From Clostridiaceae bacterium (GTDB taxonomy: Bacteria; Bacillota; Clostridia; Oscillospirales; Acutalibacteraceae), in NCBI GenBank assembly GCA_904501705.1, contig CAJGCA010000008.1:1-36604 (forward strand): a stretch of 36,604 nt of DNA, written 5' to 3'. The notes beneath the pieces were generated by a model. That model searched no databases, was not told the origin of the DNA, and was given only the letters and a program-made list of their open reading frames with translations. Positions 31,093 through 36,604 of the stretch are shown in pieces (position 1 is the first letter of the stretch; every line of letters begins with the position of its first letter). Both the position numbers and the translations under genes were made by a program.

Positions 31093-31695
31093 TTATCTTG
31101 TCGTCTTGCGCACTGCCTTGACGATAGAGGCGATGGTGGGGGAGAGGATGAGGTTGGCGGCAAATTCGATGAGGAAGTTGACACCGACCAGCACCACGAC
31201 GGCGAAATACACCGCGCCGGTGCCCGCCATACCGATGTTCGCCGCAAAGGTCATCATCACCTCGCGGAACACCGTCAGCATACCGACGAGGAAGATGCCG
31301 GTGTTGACAATGGGGGCGACGGCGGCGGCGAGTACAATGCCGACGAACGCCCGCTTTTTGAATGCGCGGGCGACAAGTCCCGCACACCAGCCCGCGGCAA
31401 CACCCTTAAGGACGCAGACGAGGGCGGTGACAATGGGGTTGGCAACCCACATCATCGTGGACAATTCGCCCGCACGGGCGGTCATCACGAGGAAGGTGAC
31501 GACGATGCCGAACACACCGCCGAGTATCGCGCCCGCGGCGGGTCCGAACAGCACCGCGCCGACCACGATCGGGATGAGAACGAGCGAGAGGGTCAGTCCG
31601 CCGGGCAGCGGGATGACGATCTGCTGCAACACCACAATGATGGCGGCGAGCATGGCCAGCTCCACCATCCGCAGAATCTTTTGATTGGTTTTCAT
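31093..31695 (-). CDS. panT: ECF transporter S component, probable pantothenate type
   Basis: 200 residues. It is the substrate-binding membrane subunit of an energy-coupling-factor vitamin importer. Six hydrophobic helices are seen. Helix 1 starts VELAMLAAIIVVLQQ, with the small-residue pattern through which S components dock on EcfT, and helices 2-3 contain LVLIPIVVGAVLFGPAAGA followed by ILGG. The EcfAA'T module is not in the window, as expected for group II systems. The substrate is inferred from the neighbour: coaX, which phosphorylates pantothenate, ends 121 bases upstream on the same strand. Riboflavin or folate types cannot be excluded from sequence alone. Confidence 0.75.
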   Translation of the reverse strand: MKTNQKILRMVELAMLAAIIVVLQQIVIPLPGGLTLSLVLIPIVVGAVLFGPAAGAILGGVFGIVVTFLVMTARAGELSTMMWVANPIVTALVCVLKGVAAGWCAGLVARAFKKRAFVGIVLAAAVAPIVNTGIFLVGMLTVFREVMMTFAANIGMAGTGAVYFAVVVLVGVNFLIEFAANLILSPTIASIVKAVRKTTR

Positions 31696-31816
31696 AGTTT
31701 ATTCTCCTTTACTGTCGTTCTCTTAGAGAGATACCACGTTCGGATATTTATGTAAACGCCCCCGTCCGTTAGGGCTGGGATGCCGCTTGGCTGTCCCGCC
31801 CTCGGGTAGGATGCGA
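31696..31816 (-). other. Spacer between coaX and the ECF S gene with G/C-rich hairpin
   Basis: On the minus strand GGGCGGGA...TCCCAGCCC can fold, and TTTACA with TATCTC 17 bases on is a weak promoter candidate. No known vitamin riboswitch (FMN, TPP, folate) was recognised. Confidence 0.35.
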
Positions 31817-32584
31817 TTATTTTCTATTCTTCTCGTAGATAAGCCGCAGACCGTCGAGCAGCAGCTCGTCGACATAGGTGACCGCGCGGCGACAATGCGG
31901 CACGATCTGCCGCCCCAGCCCGCCCGTGACCACGATGGGGGCATCGTAGCCAAGCTCCTCAATGATGCGCTCGTTCATCCCGTCGAGCATCGCGGCGTTG
32001 CCGAACACCGCGCCCGACTGCAAGCAGGCGGTAGTGTTCGCCCCGATCACCTTGGTGGGTGCGTCGAGGCTGATGCTCGGCAGCAGCGAGGTGTTTTCGG
32101 TGAGCGAGCGTTGAGCGGTGCCGATGCCGGGCATGATGGCACCGCCGCGCAGGGCGCCGTTCTCATCCACCACCGTGACGGTGGTGGCGGTGCCGAGATC
32201 CCACACGATGCAGGGATACCCCACCTTGTCCACCGCCGCGACCGCGCCGACGAGCAGGTCGGCACCGAGCGATGCGGGGTTGTCGATGCGGATATTGAGC
32301 CCCGTTTTGGTGCCGGGACCGACAAGCAGCGGGGTCAGCCCCGTGACCTTGCGCACCGCCTCGCTCAGCGCGTGGTTGAGCGGCGGCACCACCGAGGACA
32401 GCACTGCTCCCGTGAAGGCGCTCGCCTCCAGCTTATACAGGCGCAGAAGATCCATCAGCGCGATGGCGTACTGATCCTCCATTTGGTGCTTATCGGTCGC
32501 CATACGCGACTGCAGCAGCAGTTTTTCACCGTCAAACACGCCGATGGTGATATTGGTGTTACCCATATCCAACACGAGCAGCAT
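31817..32584 (-). CDS. coaX: Type III pantothenate kinase
   Basis: 255 residues. It phosphorylates pantothenate with ATP, the first step of CoA synthesis; the type III enzyme is resistant to CoA feedback. ASKHA-fold blocks: phosphate-1 LDMGNTNITIGVFDG, the pantothenate site PASLGADLL, phosphate-2 IVWDLGTATTVTVVD, GGAIMPGIG, and the adenosine-site TGGLGRQI. TAGGAGACG precedes ATG. It lies 77 bases downstream of fba beyond a terminator-like hairpin, and upstream of a vitamin transporter gene on the same strand. Confidence 0.95.
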   Translation of the reverse strand: MLLVLDMGNTNITIGVFDGEKLLLQSRMATDKHQMEDQYAIALMDLLRLYKLEASAFTGAVLSSVVPPLNHALSEAVRKVTGLTPLLVGPGTKTGLNIRIDNPASLGADLLVGAVAAVDKVGYPCIVWDLGTATTVTVVDENGALRGGAIMPGIGTAQRSLTENTSLLPSISLDAPTKVIGANTTACLQSGAVFGNAAMLDGMNERIIEELGYDAPIVVTGGLGRQIVPHCRRAVTYVDELLLDGLRLIYEKNRK

Positions 32585-32613
32585 ACGATCGTCTCCTAAC
32601 TTTCACGAAATAA

Positions 32614-32640
32614 ACAGGCGGAGGTTGCCCTCCGCCTGTC
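32614..32640 (-). terminator. Hairpin terminator after fba
   Basis: ACAGGCGGAGG and CCTCCGCCTGT with a four-base loop. On the minus strand only TTTATTT follows, so read-through into coaX is possible. Confidence 0.75.
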
Positions 32641-32661
32641 ACTGTTCTCTATAGGGAGGGA

Positions 32662-33597
32662 TTACGCCTTGCCTTCGCTACCCAGCACGTTTTTGATCTT
32701 GTGGCTGACGACCTCGGCGATGTTCGCGCGGCCGTCGGCGAGATACTGACGGGGGTCGAAGTGGCCGGGGTTCTCGGCGAGGTGCTTGCGGATACCCGCG
32801 GTGAGCGCCAGACGCAGATCGGAGTCGACGTTGATCTTGCACACCGCCATGGAAGCGGCCTGACGCAGCATATCCTCGGGGATGCCGATGGCGTCTGCCA
32901 TCTGACCGCCGAACTCATTGATCTGCGCAACGTACTCGGGCATAACCGAGGATGCGCCGTGCAGAACGATCGGGAAGCCGGGCAGGCGATCCATCACTTC
33001 CTGCAGAATGTCGAAGCGCAGCTGAGGCTTCTGGCCGGGCTTGAATTTGAACGCGCCGTGGCTGGTGCCGATGGCGATAGCGAGAGAGTCGACGCCCGTG
33101 CGGGTGACGAAATCCTGCACCTGATCGGGGTCGGTGTAGCTGGCGTTTTCAGCAGAGACGTTGACCTCGTCCTCGATGCCGGCGAGCTGACCGAGCTCGC
33201 CCTCAACGGTGACGCCGTGGGCGTGCGCGTAGTCGACGACCTTCTTGGTCAGCGCGACGTTCTCCTCATAGGGCAGGTGAGAGCCGTCGATCATCACGGA
33301 GGTGAAACCGCCGTCGATGCAGTCCTTGCAGAGTTCAAAGCTGTTGCCGTGGTCGAGGTGCAGCGCGATCGGCAGACCCGACTCCTCCTCGGCAGCCTTG
33401 ACCATATTGTAAAGATATGCGTGGTGAGCATACTTGCGCGCGCCGCCCGACACCTGCAGGATGACGGGGGAGTTGAGCTCCTTGCACGCGGCGATGATGC
33501 CCTGCACGATCTCCATGTTGTTGACGTTGAACGCGCCAATGGCGTAACCGCCCTCGTAGGCTTTCTTGAACATTTCCTTTGTATTGACTATCGGCAT
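32662..33597 (-). CDS. fba: Class II fructose-bisphosphate aldolase
   Basis: 311 residues. It cleaves fructose 1,6-bisphosphate in glycolysis using zinc. The block GAFNVNNMEI lies near the start. Zinc ligands and catalytic residues sit in IALHLDHGNSFELC (Asp, His), EGELGQLAGIED, AIGTSHGAFKF (His), PIVLHGASS (His) and KINVDSDLR. GGGAGG precedes ATG. A TATAAT box on the minus strand at 33632-33637 marks the promoter, with a poor -35. Codon use is strongly biased, as in glnN. Confidence 0.96.
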   Translation of the reverse strand: MPIVNTKEMFKKAYEGGYAIGAFNVNNMEIVQGIIAACKELNSPVILQVSGGARKYAHHAYLYNMVKAAEEESGLPIALHLDHGNSFELCKDCIDGGFTSVMIDGSHLPYEENVALTKKVVDYAHAHGVTVEGELGQLAGIEDEVNVSAENASYTDPDQVQDFVTRTGVDSLAIAIGTSHGAFKFKPGQKPQLRFDILQEVMDRLPGFPIVLHGASSVMPEYVAQINEFGGQMADAIGIPEDMLRQAASMAVCKINVDSDLRLALTAGIRKHLAENPGHFDPRQYLADGRANIAEVVSHKIKNVLGSEGKA

Positions 33598-33711
33598 AAT
33601 AAAAACCTCCCAGAAATTTATTCCACACAGTATTATATCCTATTTATCCCCAAAAGGAAAGAGAAACTTTGACATATTTTTTATTTTTTAAAAAATCTTC
33701 TTTTTGCACAA

Positions 33712-33748
33712 AAAACACCCGCCGACGCGGTGTGCGTTGGCGGGTGTG
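33712..33748 (-). terminator. Terminator of the histidine phosphatase unit
   Basis: ACACCCGCCGACGC pairs with GCGTTGGCGGGTGT (one G-T pair), with TTTTTTG on the minus strand. It lies 200 bases past the present stop codon but only about 11 bases past the stop (33757-33759) of the duplicated 3' end. Confidence 0.85.
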
Positions 33749-33791
33749 ACAGTTTTATTCGGTGGGTGAAATGTGCTTTGCTTCGTTATGT

Positions 33792-33817
33792 TTCTCCCAC
33801 GGAATCATACAAAGCGC
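33792..33817. repeat. Direct repeat, copy A (old phosphatase 3' end)
   Basis: 26 bases, identical to 33955-33980 except for one substitution. On the minus strand it reads ALCMIPWEK and continues in frame HNEAKHISPTE to a stop. Confidence 0.85.
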
Positions 33818-33944
33818 CGCACGGCGGCCACACGCGGTATCTCCGTGAGGGCGTTTCCGCCGTGCTCGCGTTCGCGGCAGCGAACGCCGAGGCTCCTGCG
33901 AGAAGCGCTCCAAGTCGACGGCACGAACGTAGTGGGCATTTACC

Positions 33945-34565
33945 TTAGTCGTTCTTCTCCCACGGGATCATACAAAGCGCTTCACAAAGCGGCTCGTTCA
34001 TCCACACCGACGGCGTGACGCGCAACGTAAATCCTTGTCCCGCGGCGGCGAGGCAGTCTTTCGGGTCGAGTCGCGGCAGGGAATAGAGCTGCATCAGCAG
34101 GGTGATGACCCCGCCGTGGGTGCAGATGACCGCCTCGGTGTCACCGTTGTGCAGCAGATCGCTGACGATCCCCTCAAACGCTTCGCAAACGCGGGTGCGG
34201 AAATCCTCCGTCCCCTCGCCACCGGGGATGTCACGGGTCTTGCCCTCCATCCATTGCAGGAAACGCTCGTCGTTCTTGAGGTCGCGGATGCTCTTGCCCT
34301 CCCAGTCGCCGAAGTCGCATTCCTGTAAGCCCTCGACCGTCTCGGGCTGACAGCCGGGGTACAGCACCTCCAGCGTCTGCCGGCAGCGGGCGAGCGGGCT
34401 TGTGAAGAACCGCACGCCGCCGGGGTATTGGTATTGTTCTTTCAGTGCGAGCAGGGCGGACAAGCCCTCAGGGGACAGCGGCAGATCGGTGCGCCCGATG
34501 TATCGCCCGTTCTGATTGGCCTCGGTGATGCCGTGGCGGATGAGATGGATCTTATAGGTTTTCAT
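33945..34565 (-). CDS. Histidine phosphatase (phosphoglycerate mutase-like)
   Basis: 206 residues from ATG 34565 (AGGAGGG upstream). The phosphohistidine motif is HLIRHGITEANQNGRYIG, the second arginine lies in SPLARCRQTLE, the acid Glu in LQECDFGDWEGK and the second His in VICTHGGVI. All are present, so the enzyme should be active. Size and motifs resemble alpha-ribazole phosphatase (CobC) and other broad phosphatases; no cobalamin genes are near. The last residues, MIPWEKND, are encoded by one of two copies of a 26-base repeat. The other copy, 163 bases downstream, encodes MIPWEKHNEAKHISPTE and looks like the original end. Confidence 0.9.
   Translation of the reverse strand: MKTYKIHLIRHGITEANQNGRYIGRTDLPLSPEGLSALLALKEQYQYPGGVRFFTSPLARCRQTLEVLYPGCQPETVEGLQECDFGDWEGKSIRDLKNDERFLQWMEGKTRDIPGGEGTEDFRTRVCEAFEGIVSDLLHNGDTEAVICTHGGVITLLMQLYSLPRLDPKDCLAAAGQGFTLRVTPSVWMNEPLCEALCMIPWEKND
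33955..33980. repeat. Direct repeat, copy B (within the phosphatase gene end)
   Basis: Partner of 33792-33817, with one mismatch (GGG versus GGA). Only 137 bases separate the two copies. Confidence 0.85.
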
Positions 34566-34643
34566 AGTACCCTCCTGCGTTGCCAAAAAATCGTGCAACA
34601 TTTTGTTAAAAATCGAGAAAAATCAACTTTCTGTAAAATTCTC

Positions 34644-34672
34644 TTGACATTTGTCGCGGATGAGCGTAGAAT
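34644..34672 (+). promoter_or_regulatory. Promoter of the XRE-family gene at 34739
   Basis: TTGACA (34644-34649), a 17-base spacer and TAGAAT (34667-34672). A hairpin TCCCC...GGGGGA lies in the leader at about 34683-34702 and could be an operator or leader stem. Confidence 0.8.
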
Positions 34673-34738
34673 GTCGAATTGCTCCCCTAAAATTTCGGGG
34701 GACGCGTGTACGAAGAAAAGTAAAGTGAGGAAACCCGT

Positions 34739-35431
34739 ATGAACGCCGCATTTCCCCGCATCCTGACTCTGCTGCGCAAGGAGCGCGGTATCAGCCAAAA
34801 GAAGGCGTCGGTCGACCTGCAGGTCTCGCAGGCGCTGTTGTCGCATTATGAAAAAGGAATACGCGAATGCGGTCTGGATTTTGTTGTGCGTGTCGCCGAT
34901 TATTACGGTGTTTCCTGCGACTATCTGCTGGGGCGCACCGCCGACAAGAGCGGCGCGATGATCGCGGTCGATGAGATTCCCGAGCAGGATCCCGCCATTC
35001 AGGACAAGCGGATGCAGGCGGGCGGCGTGCTGCCGACGCTCAACAAGAAGCTCATTGTCAACTCTCTGCAGGTGATCTTCGATCTGTTGCAGAAGTGCAA
35101 TAATAAGGCGCTGACCGTCGAAGCGTCTAACGCCCTCATTCAGACGATCTACCTGCTGTTCCGCCAGATCTACGCCGCCAACCCCAAGAATCCGAAGGCG
35201 ATGTTCTCGGTGGAGGCCTACGTCTACCAGACCGCGGCGATCAACGCGGCGGCGCGCTCGGTCGCGAACGTCGGGCAGCTTGCCCGCGGCGGACAGGTGA
35301 ACGGCGTCGATGGCGTTGCGGCGGAGCGGTTGCCTGCAATCCTGCCCGACGACCTGACCGCGCAGTACCCGATGTTTGCCACCTCGCTGCTTAATCTCCT
35401 GCGTGCCGCGGAGAAGGAGCTTGGCGCATAA
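34739..35431 (+). CDS. XRE-family transcriptional regulator
   Basis: 230 residues. Residues 7-65 form a Cro/CI-type helix-turn-helix (LTLLRKERGISQKKASVDLQ, then VSQALLSHYEKG, ending CDYLLGRT). The remaining 165 residues are mainly helical and without cysteines, with no membrane segment. The block MFSVEAYVYQTAAINAAARS is striking, but I recognise no ligand domain. GTGAGGA lies before ATG, with its own promoter and terminator. It is divergent from the histidine phosphatase gene, with about 170 bases between starts. The target genes are unknown. Confidence 0.88.
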   Translation: MNAAFPRILTLLRKERGISQKKASVDLQVSQALLSHYEKGIRECGLDFVVRVADYYGVSCDYLLGRTADKSGAMIAVDEIPEQDPAIQDKRMQAGGVLPTLNKKLIVNSLQVIFDLLQKCNNKALTVEASNALIQTIYLLFRQIYAANPKNPKAMFSVEAYVYQTAAINAAARSVANVGQLARGGQVNGVDGVAAERLPAILPDDLTAQYPMFATSLLNLLRAAEKELGA

Positions 35432-35442
35432 GAACAGGTTAC

Positions 35443-35480
35443 ATAACGGTGTGAGCTTTGGCTCGCATCGTTATTTTTTT
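35443..35480 (+). terminator. Terminator after the XRE-family gene
   Basis: ATAACGGTGTGAGC pairs with GCTCGCATCGTTAT and is followed by a T-run. It overlaps the stop of the convergent membrane protein gene. Confidence 0.9.
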
Positions 35481-36115
35481 GCAATTCGGGCGGCGCACTT
35501 TGCCTCCCGCTTTTCGCGGAGGTGGTCGATGACCGCCTGTTGCGCGGGGGTACGCACGCGGGCGCACAGCCATACGGCGACGGTTGCAGCGATGGTGAGA
35601 ACCAGCCACACGTACGGTAGGAACGCGCCGCCGACCGTCCACGGAATGCCCGCCTCGGTGAAGATCGACGCATAGGCCACCCCGACCGTCGTGGGGAGCA
35701 GGAGGCAGCCCATCAGACGGTCGTAGCTTGCGGTGTGCTCGCCGTGGTATAGCATCGCCGCGGCAGCCGCAGGGGATAGATAGCAGAGGAACAGCCCACC
35801 GAACCAGCAGGCGCCATCCTGTAGAGTGGCAACGTGATCGGCGGTGAAACCGTAGGTGGCCGCATCGGCTGCCTGAACTGCCAGCATCAGCGCCAGCACC
35901 CAGAACAGGCTGACGATTGTCCGCGCGGTAATGCGTGCGCCGCGGGACGCGCCTTTATGTACGCAGAGAAGGGCGACCGCCGTAAGGACGGCAAAAACGC
36001 TGTGGGTCAGCGGTGGCCAGCAGGCGGCGAGCAATACGCCGCCGAGGATGGCCTGCGCCCACACGAGAATATAACCGAGCTTGTGCAGCCTTTCGGGCTC
36101 TTGCATAACAGACAT
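35471..36115 (-). CDS. Membrane protein, unknown
   Basis: 214 residues, with about six hydrophobic helices (near 15-32, 38-52, 66-82, 103-120, 134-150 and 168-186) and a basic C-terminal tail (HLREKREAKCAARIAKK). It matches no family I recognise. The start ATG 36115 has only a weak GAAAGAAG site. The promoter at 36149-36177 is well formed. Confidence 0.8.
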   Translation of the reverse strand: MSVMQEPERLHKLGYILVWAQAILGGVLLAACWPPLTHSVFAVLTAVALLCVHKGASRGARITARTIVSLFWVLALMLAVQAADAATYGFTADHVATLQDGACWFGGLFLCYLSPAAAAAMLYHGEHTASYDRLMGCLLLPTTVGVAYASIFTEAGIPWTVGGAFLPYVWLVLTIAATVAVWLCARVRTPAQQAVIDHLREKREAKCAARIAKK

Positions 36116-36148
36116 CGTTCAAAACTTCTTTCTTAATGGATTTCTTTT

Positions 36149-36177
36149 ATTATAACGAACACGGCGAAAAAAATCAA
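36149..36177 (-). promoter_or_regulatory. Promoter of the membrane protein gene
   Basis: On the minus strand TTGATT (36172-36177) and TATAAT (36149-36154) with a 17-base spacer. The -35 lies inside the T-run region of the preceding terminator. Confidence 0.75.
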
Positions 36178-36199
36178 CCCGACAGATTTATCTGTCGGG
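36163..36199 (-). terminator. Terminator after the edge gene
   Basis: CCCGACAGAT and ATCTGTCGGG with a two-base loop, then TTGATTTTTTT on the minus strand. The stem overlaps the stop codon of the gene it ends. Confidence 0.85.
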
Positions 36200-36604
36200 C
36201 GGCATCAGCGAGAGCAGCAGTGCGGCCCGCCGTCGGCGAAAGGCGGGTACGATCCACACGGCGGGGATGAGCAGCAAACAGGGGATGAGTCGCAGCAGTT
36301 CGTCGCCGAGGAAATTGATGTATTCCCCGAGGTGTCCGCGCATCGTGCGAGCGGACAACGCCAGCGCCGCCGCAGCGGGTTCGCCGCGCAGGAGAAAGAG
36401 CGGTGCGAGGCAAAAGCGGCACTGCCATATTGTGGTGGCCGTGAGACCGACAAGCAAGGAGGCGGCTCCGGCGGCCAACCACAAGACGGGTTGTATGGCG
36501 GCGGTATCGGTATCTTGGGAGACGGTGGCTCCGCGGCCAAGCATCAGTGCGCTTGGTGCGCTGGCAATCGCCAGCGCTGTCGCCCGCCGTCCCCACAGCC
36601 GCCA
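36188..36604 (-). CDS. Membrane protein, C-terminal part (cut by window edge)
   Basis: At least 138 residues; the frame is open to the window edge, so the start lies outside. An internal ATG at 36544 has no ribosome site. Two hydrophobic segments (LWLAAGAASLLVGLTATTIW and LIPCLLLIPAVWIVPAF) flank a loop with SARTMRGHLGEYINFLGDEL. The Arg-Arg-rich end reads RRRRAALLL. This loose pattern recalls small regulatory or DUF975-like membrane proteins, but no family can be named. Confidence 0.6.
   Translation of the reverse strand, partial: WRLWGRRATALAIASAPSALMLGRGATVSQDTDTAAIQPVLWLAAGAASLLVGLTATTIWQCRFCLAPLFLLRGEPAAAALALSARTMRGHLGEYINFLGDELLRLIPCLLLIPAVWIVPAFRRRRAALLLSLMPPDR

Larger units (their letters stand above)
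33598..33944. other. Non-coding region with duplicated phosphatase 3' end
   Basis: It holds the fba promoter region, an A/T-rich tract (33670-33700), a terminator (33712-33748), a copy of the 3' end of the phosphatase gene (33792-33817 and onward) and about 137 bases of GC-rich filler without a credible gene. Confidence 0.6.

Noticed and set aside
31700..31816. Vitamin riboswitch before the ECF S component
   Set aside because: The hairpin is there, but none of the conserved cores of folate, FMN, TPP or cobalamin riboswitches could be found by eye.
33730..34018. Arg-rich plus-strand frames in the fba-phosphatase spacer
   Set aside because: They cover the duplicated phosphatase end and terminator in antisense, with no ribosome site.
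36174..36596. 140-residue Arg/His-rich minus-strand frame at the right edge
   Set aside because: The other minus frame (36188-36604) has clean hydrophobic segments and a stop within a terminator, and is open to the edge; this one is its shadow.

Overview
The window looks like a moderately GC-rich member of the Clostridia (Bacillota), probably Oscillospirales/Ruminococcaceae-like. The signs are strong AGGAGG-type ribosome binding sites, consensus sigma-A promoters with 17-base spacers, CCA-encoding tRNA genes, a sortase-assembled pilus locus, a type III glutamine synthetase, a Re-type citrate synthase, a TrkAH potassium system and an ECF transporter S component. The taxonomic call is inferred from gene content only.

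Layout. Bases 1-817 hold the broken middle of an RbbA-like ABC ATPase/permease that looks foreign. It runs directly into a tRNA operon (Met-Glu-Val, 900-1171) with a perfect promoter. Next come a core-binding-domain-only tyrosine recombinase and a 1.9-11.5 kb pilus island on the plus strand: coiled-coil protein, signal peptidase I, 1.45-kilo-residue LPETG adhesin, LPETG backbone pilin, class C sortase, minor pilin with an altered sorting signal, and a second sortase. The island ends at a terminator, a tRNA 3' fragment and tRNA-Pro. From 12 kb on the content is mostly housekeeping: glnN (GSIII), a PAP2 phosphatase, a membrane-anchored XRE/zinc-ribbon regulator, trkA-trkH (minus), a repeat-rich intergenic region with a possible structured RNA before a 51-residue AbrB-like gene, and a minus-strand operon Re-citrate synthase / GntR / aconitase / isocitrate dehydrogenase. 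These are followed by gph, a PHP-domain protein, an RluA pseudouridine synthase, a Nudix/membrane-protein pair, an M14 peptidase, a DUF975 protein, an ECF S component next to coaX (probable pantothenate uptake plus activation), fba, a histidine phosphatase whose 3' end is partly duplicated, an XRE regulator and two membrane proteins, the last cut by the window edge.

How it fits together. The pilus island carries what is needed to export, polymerise and anchor a two- or three-component pilus: signal peptidase, two sortases and three substrates. The citrate operon makes 2-oxoglutarate from oxaloacetate and acetyl-CoA without a complete TCA cycle. That 2-oxoglutarate can feed glutamate and, through glnN in the same window, glutamine. 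The GntR gene inside the operon and a 12-base palindrome on the operon's promoter suggest autoregulation.

The most unusual things seen are: a CHAP-like domain in the adhesin with both catalytic residues replaced; an LLQTG sorting signal translationally coupled to its own small sortase; an in-frame acidic tail hidden behind the pilin stop codon; a nested triple inverted repeat that begins about where transcription should start from a predicted promoter and ends near a perfect terminator before the AbrB-like gene; and a duplicated phosphatase 3' end.
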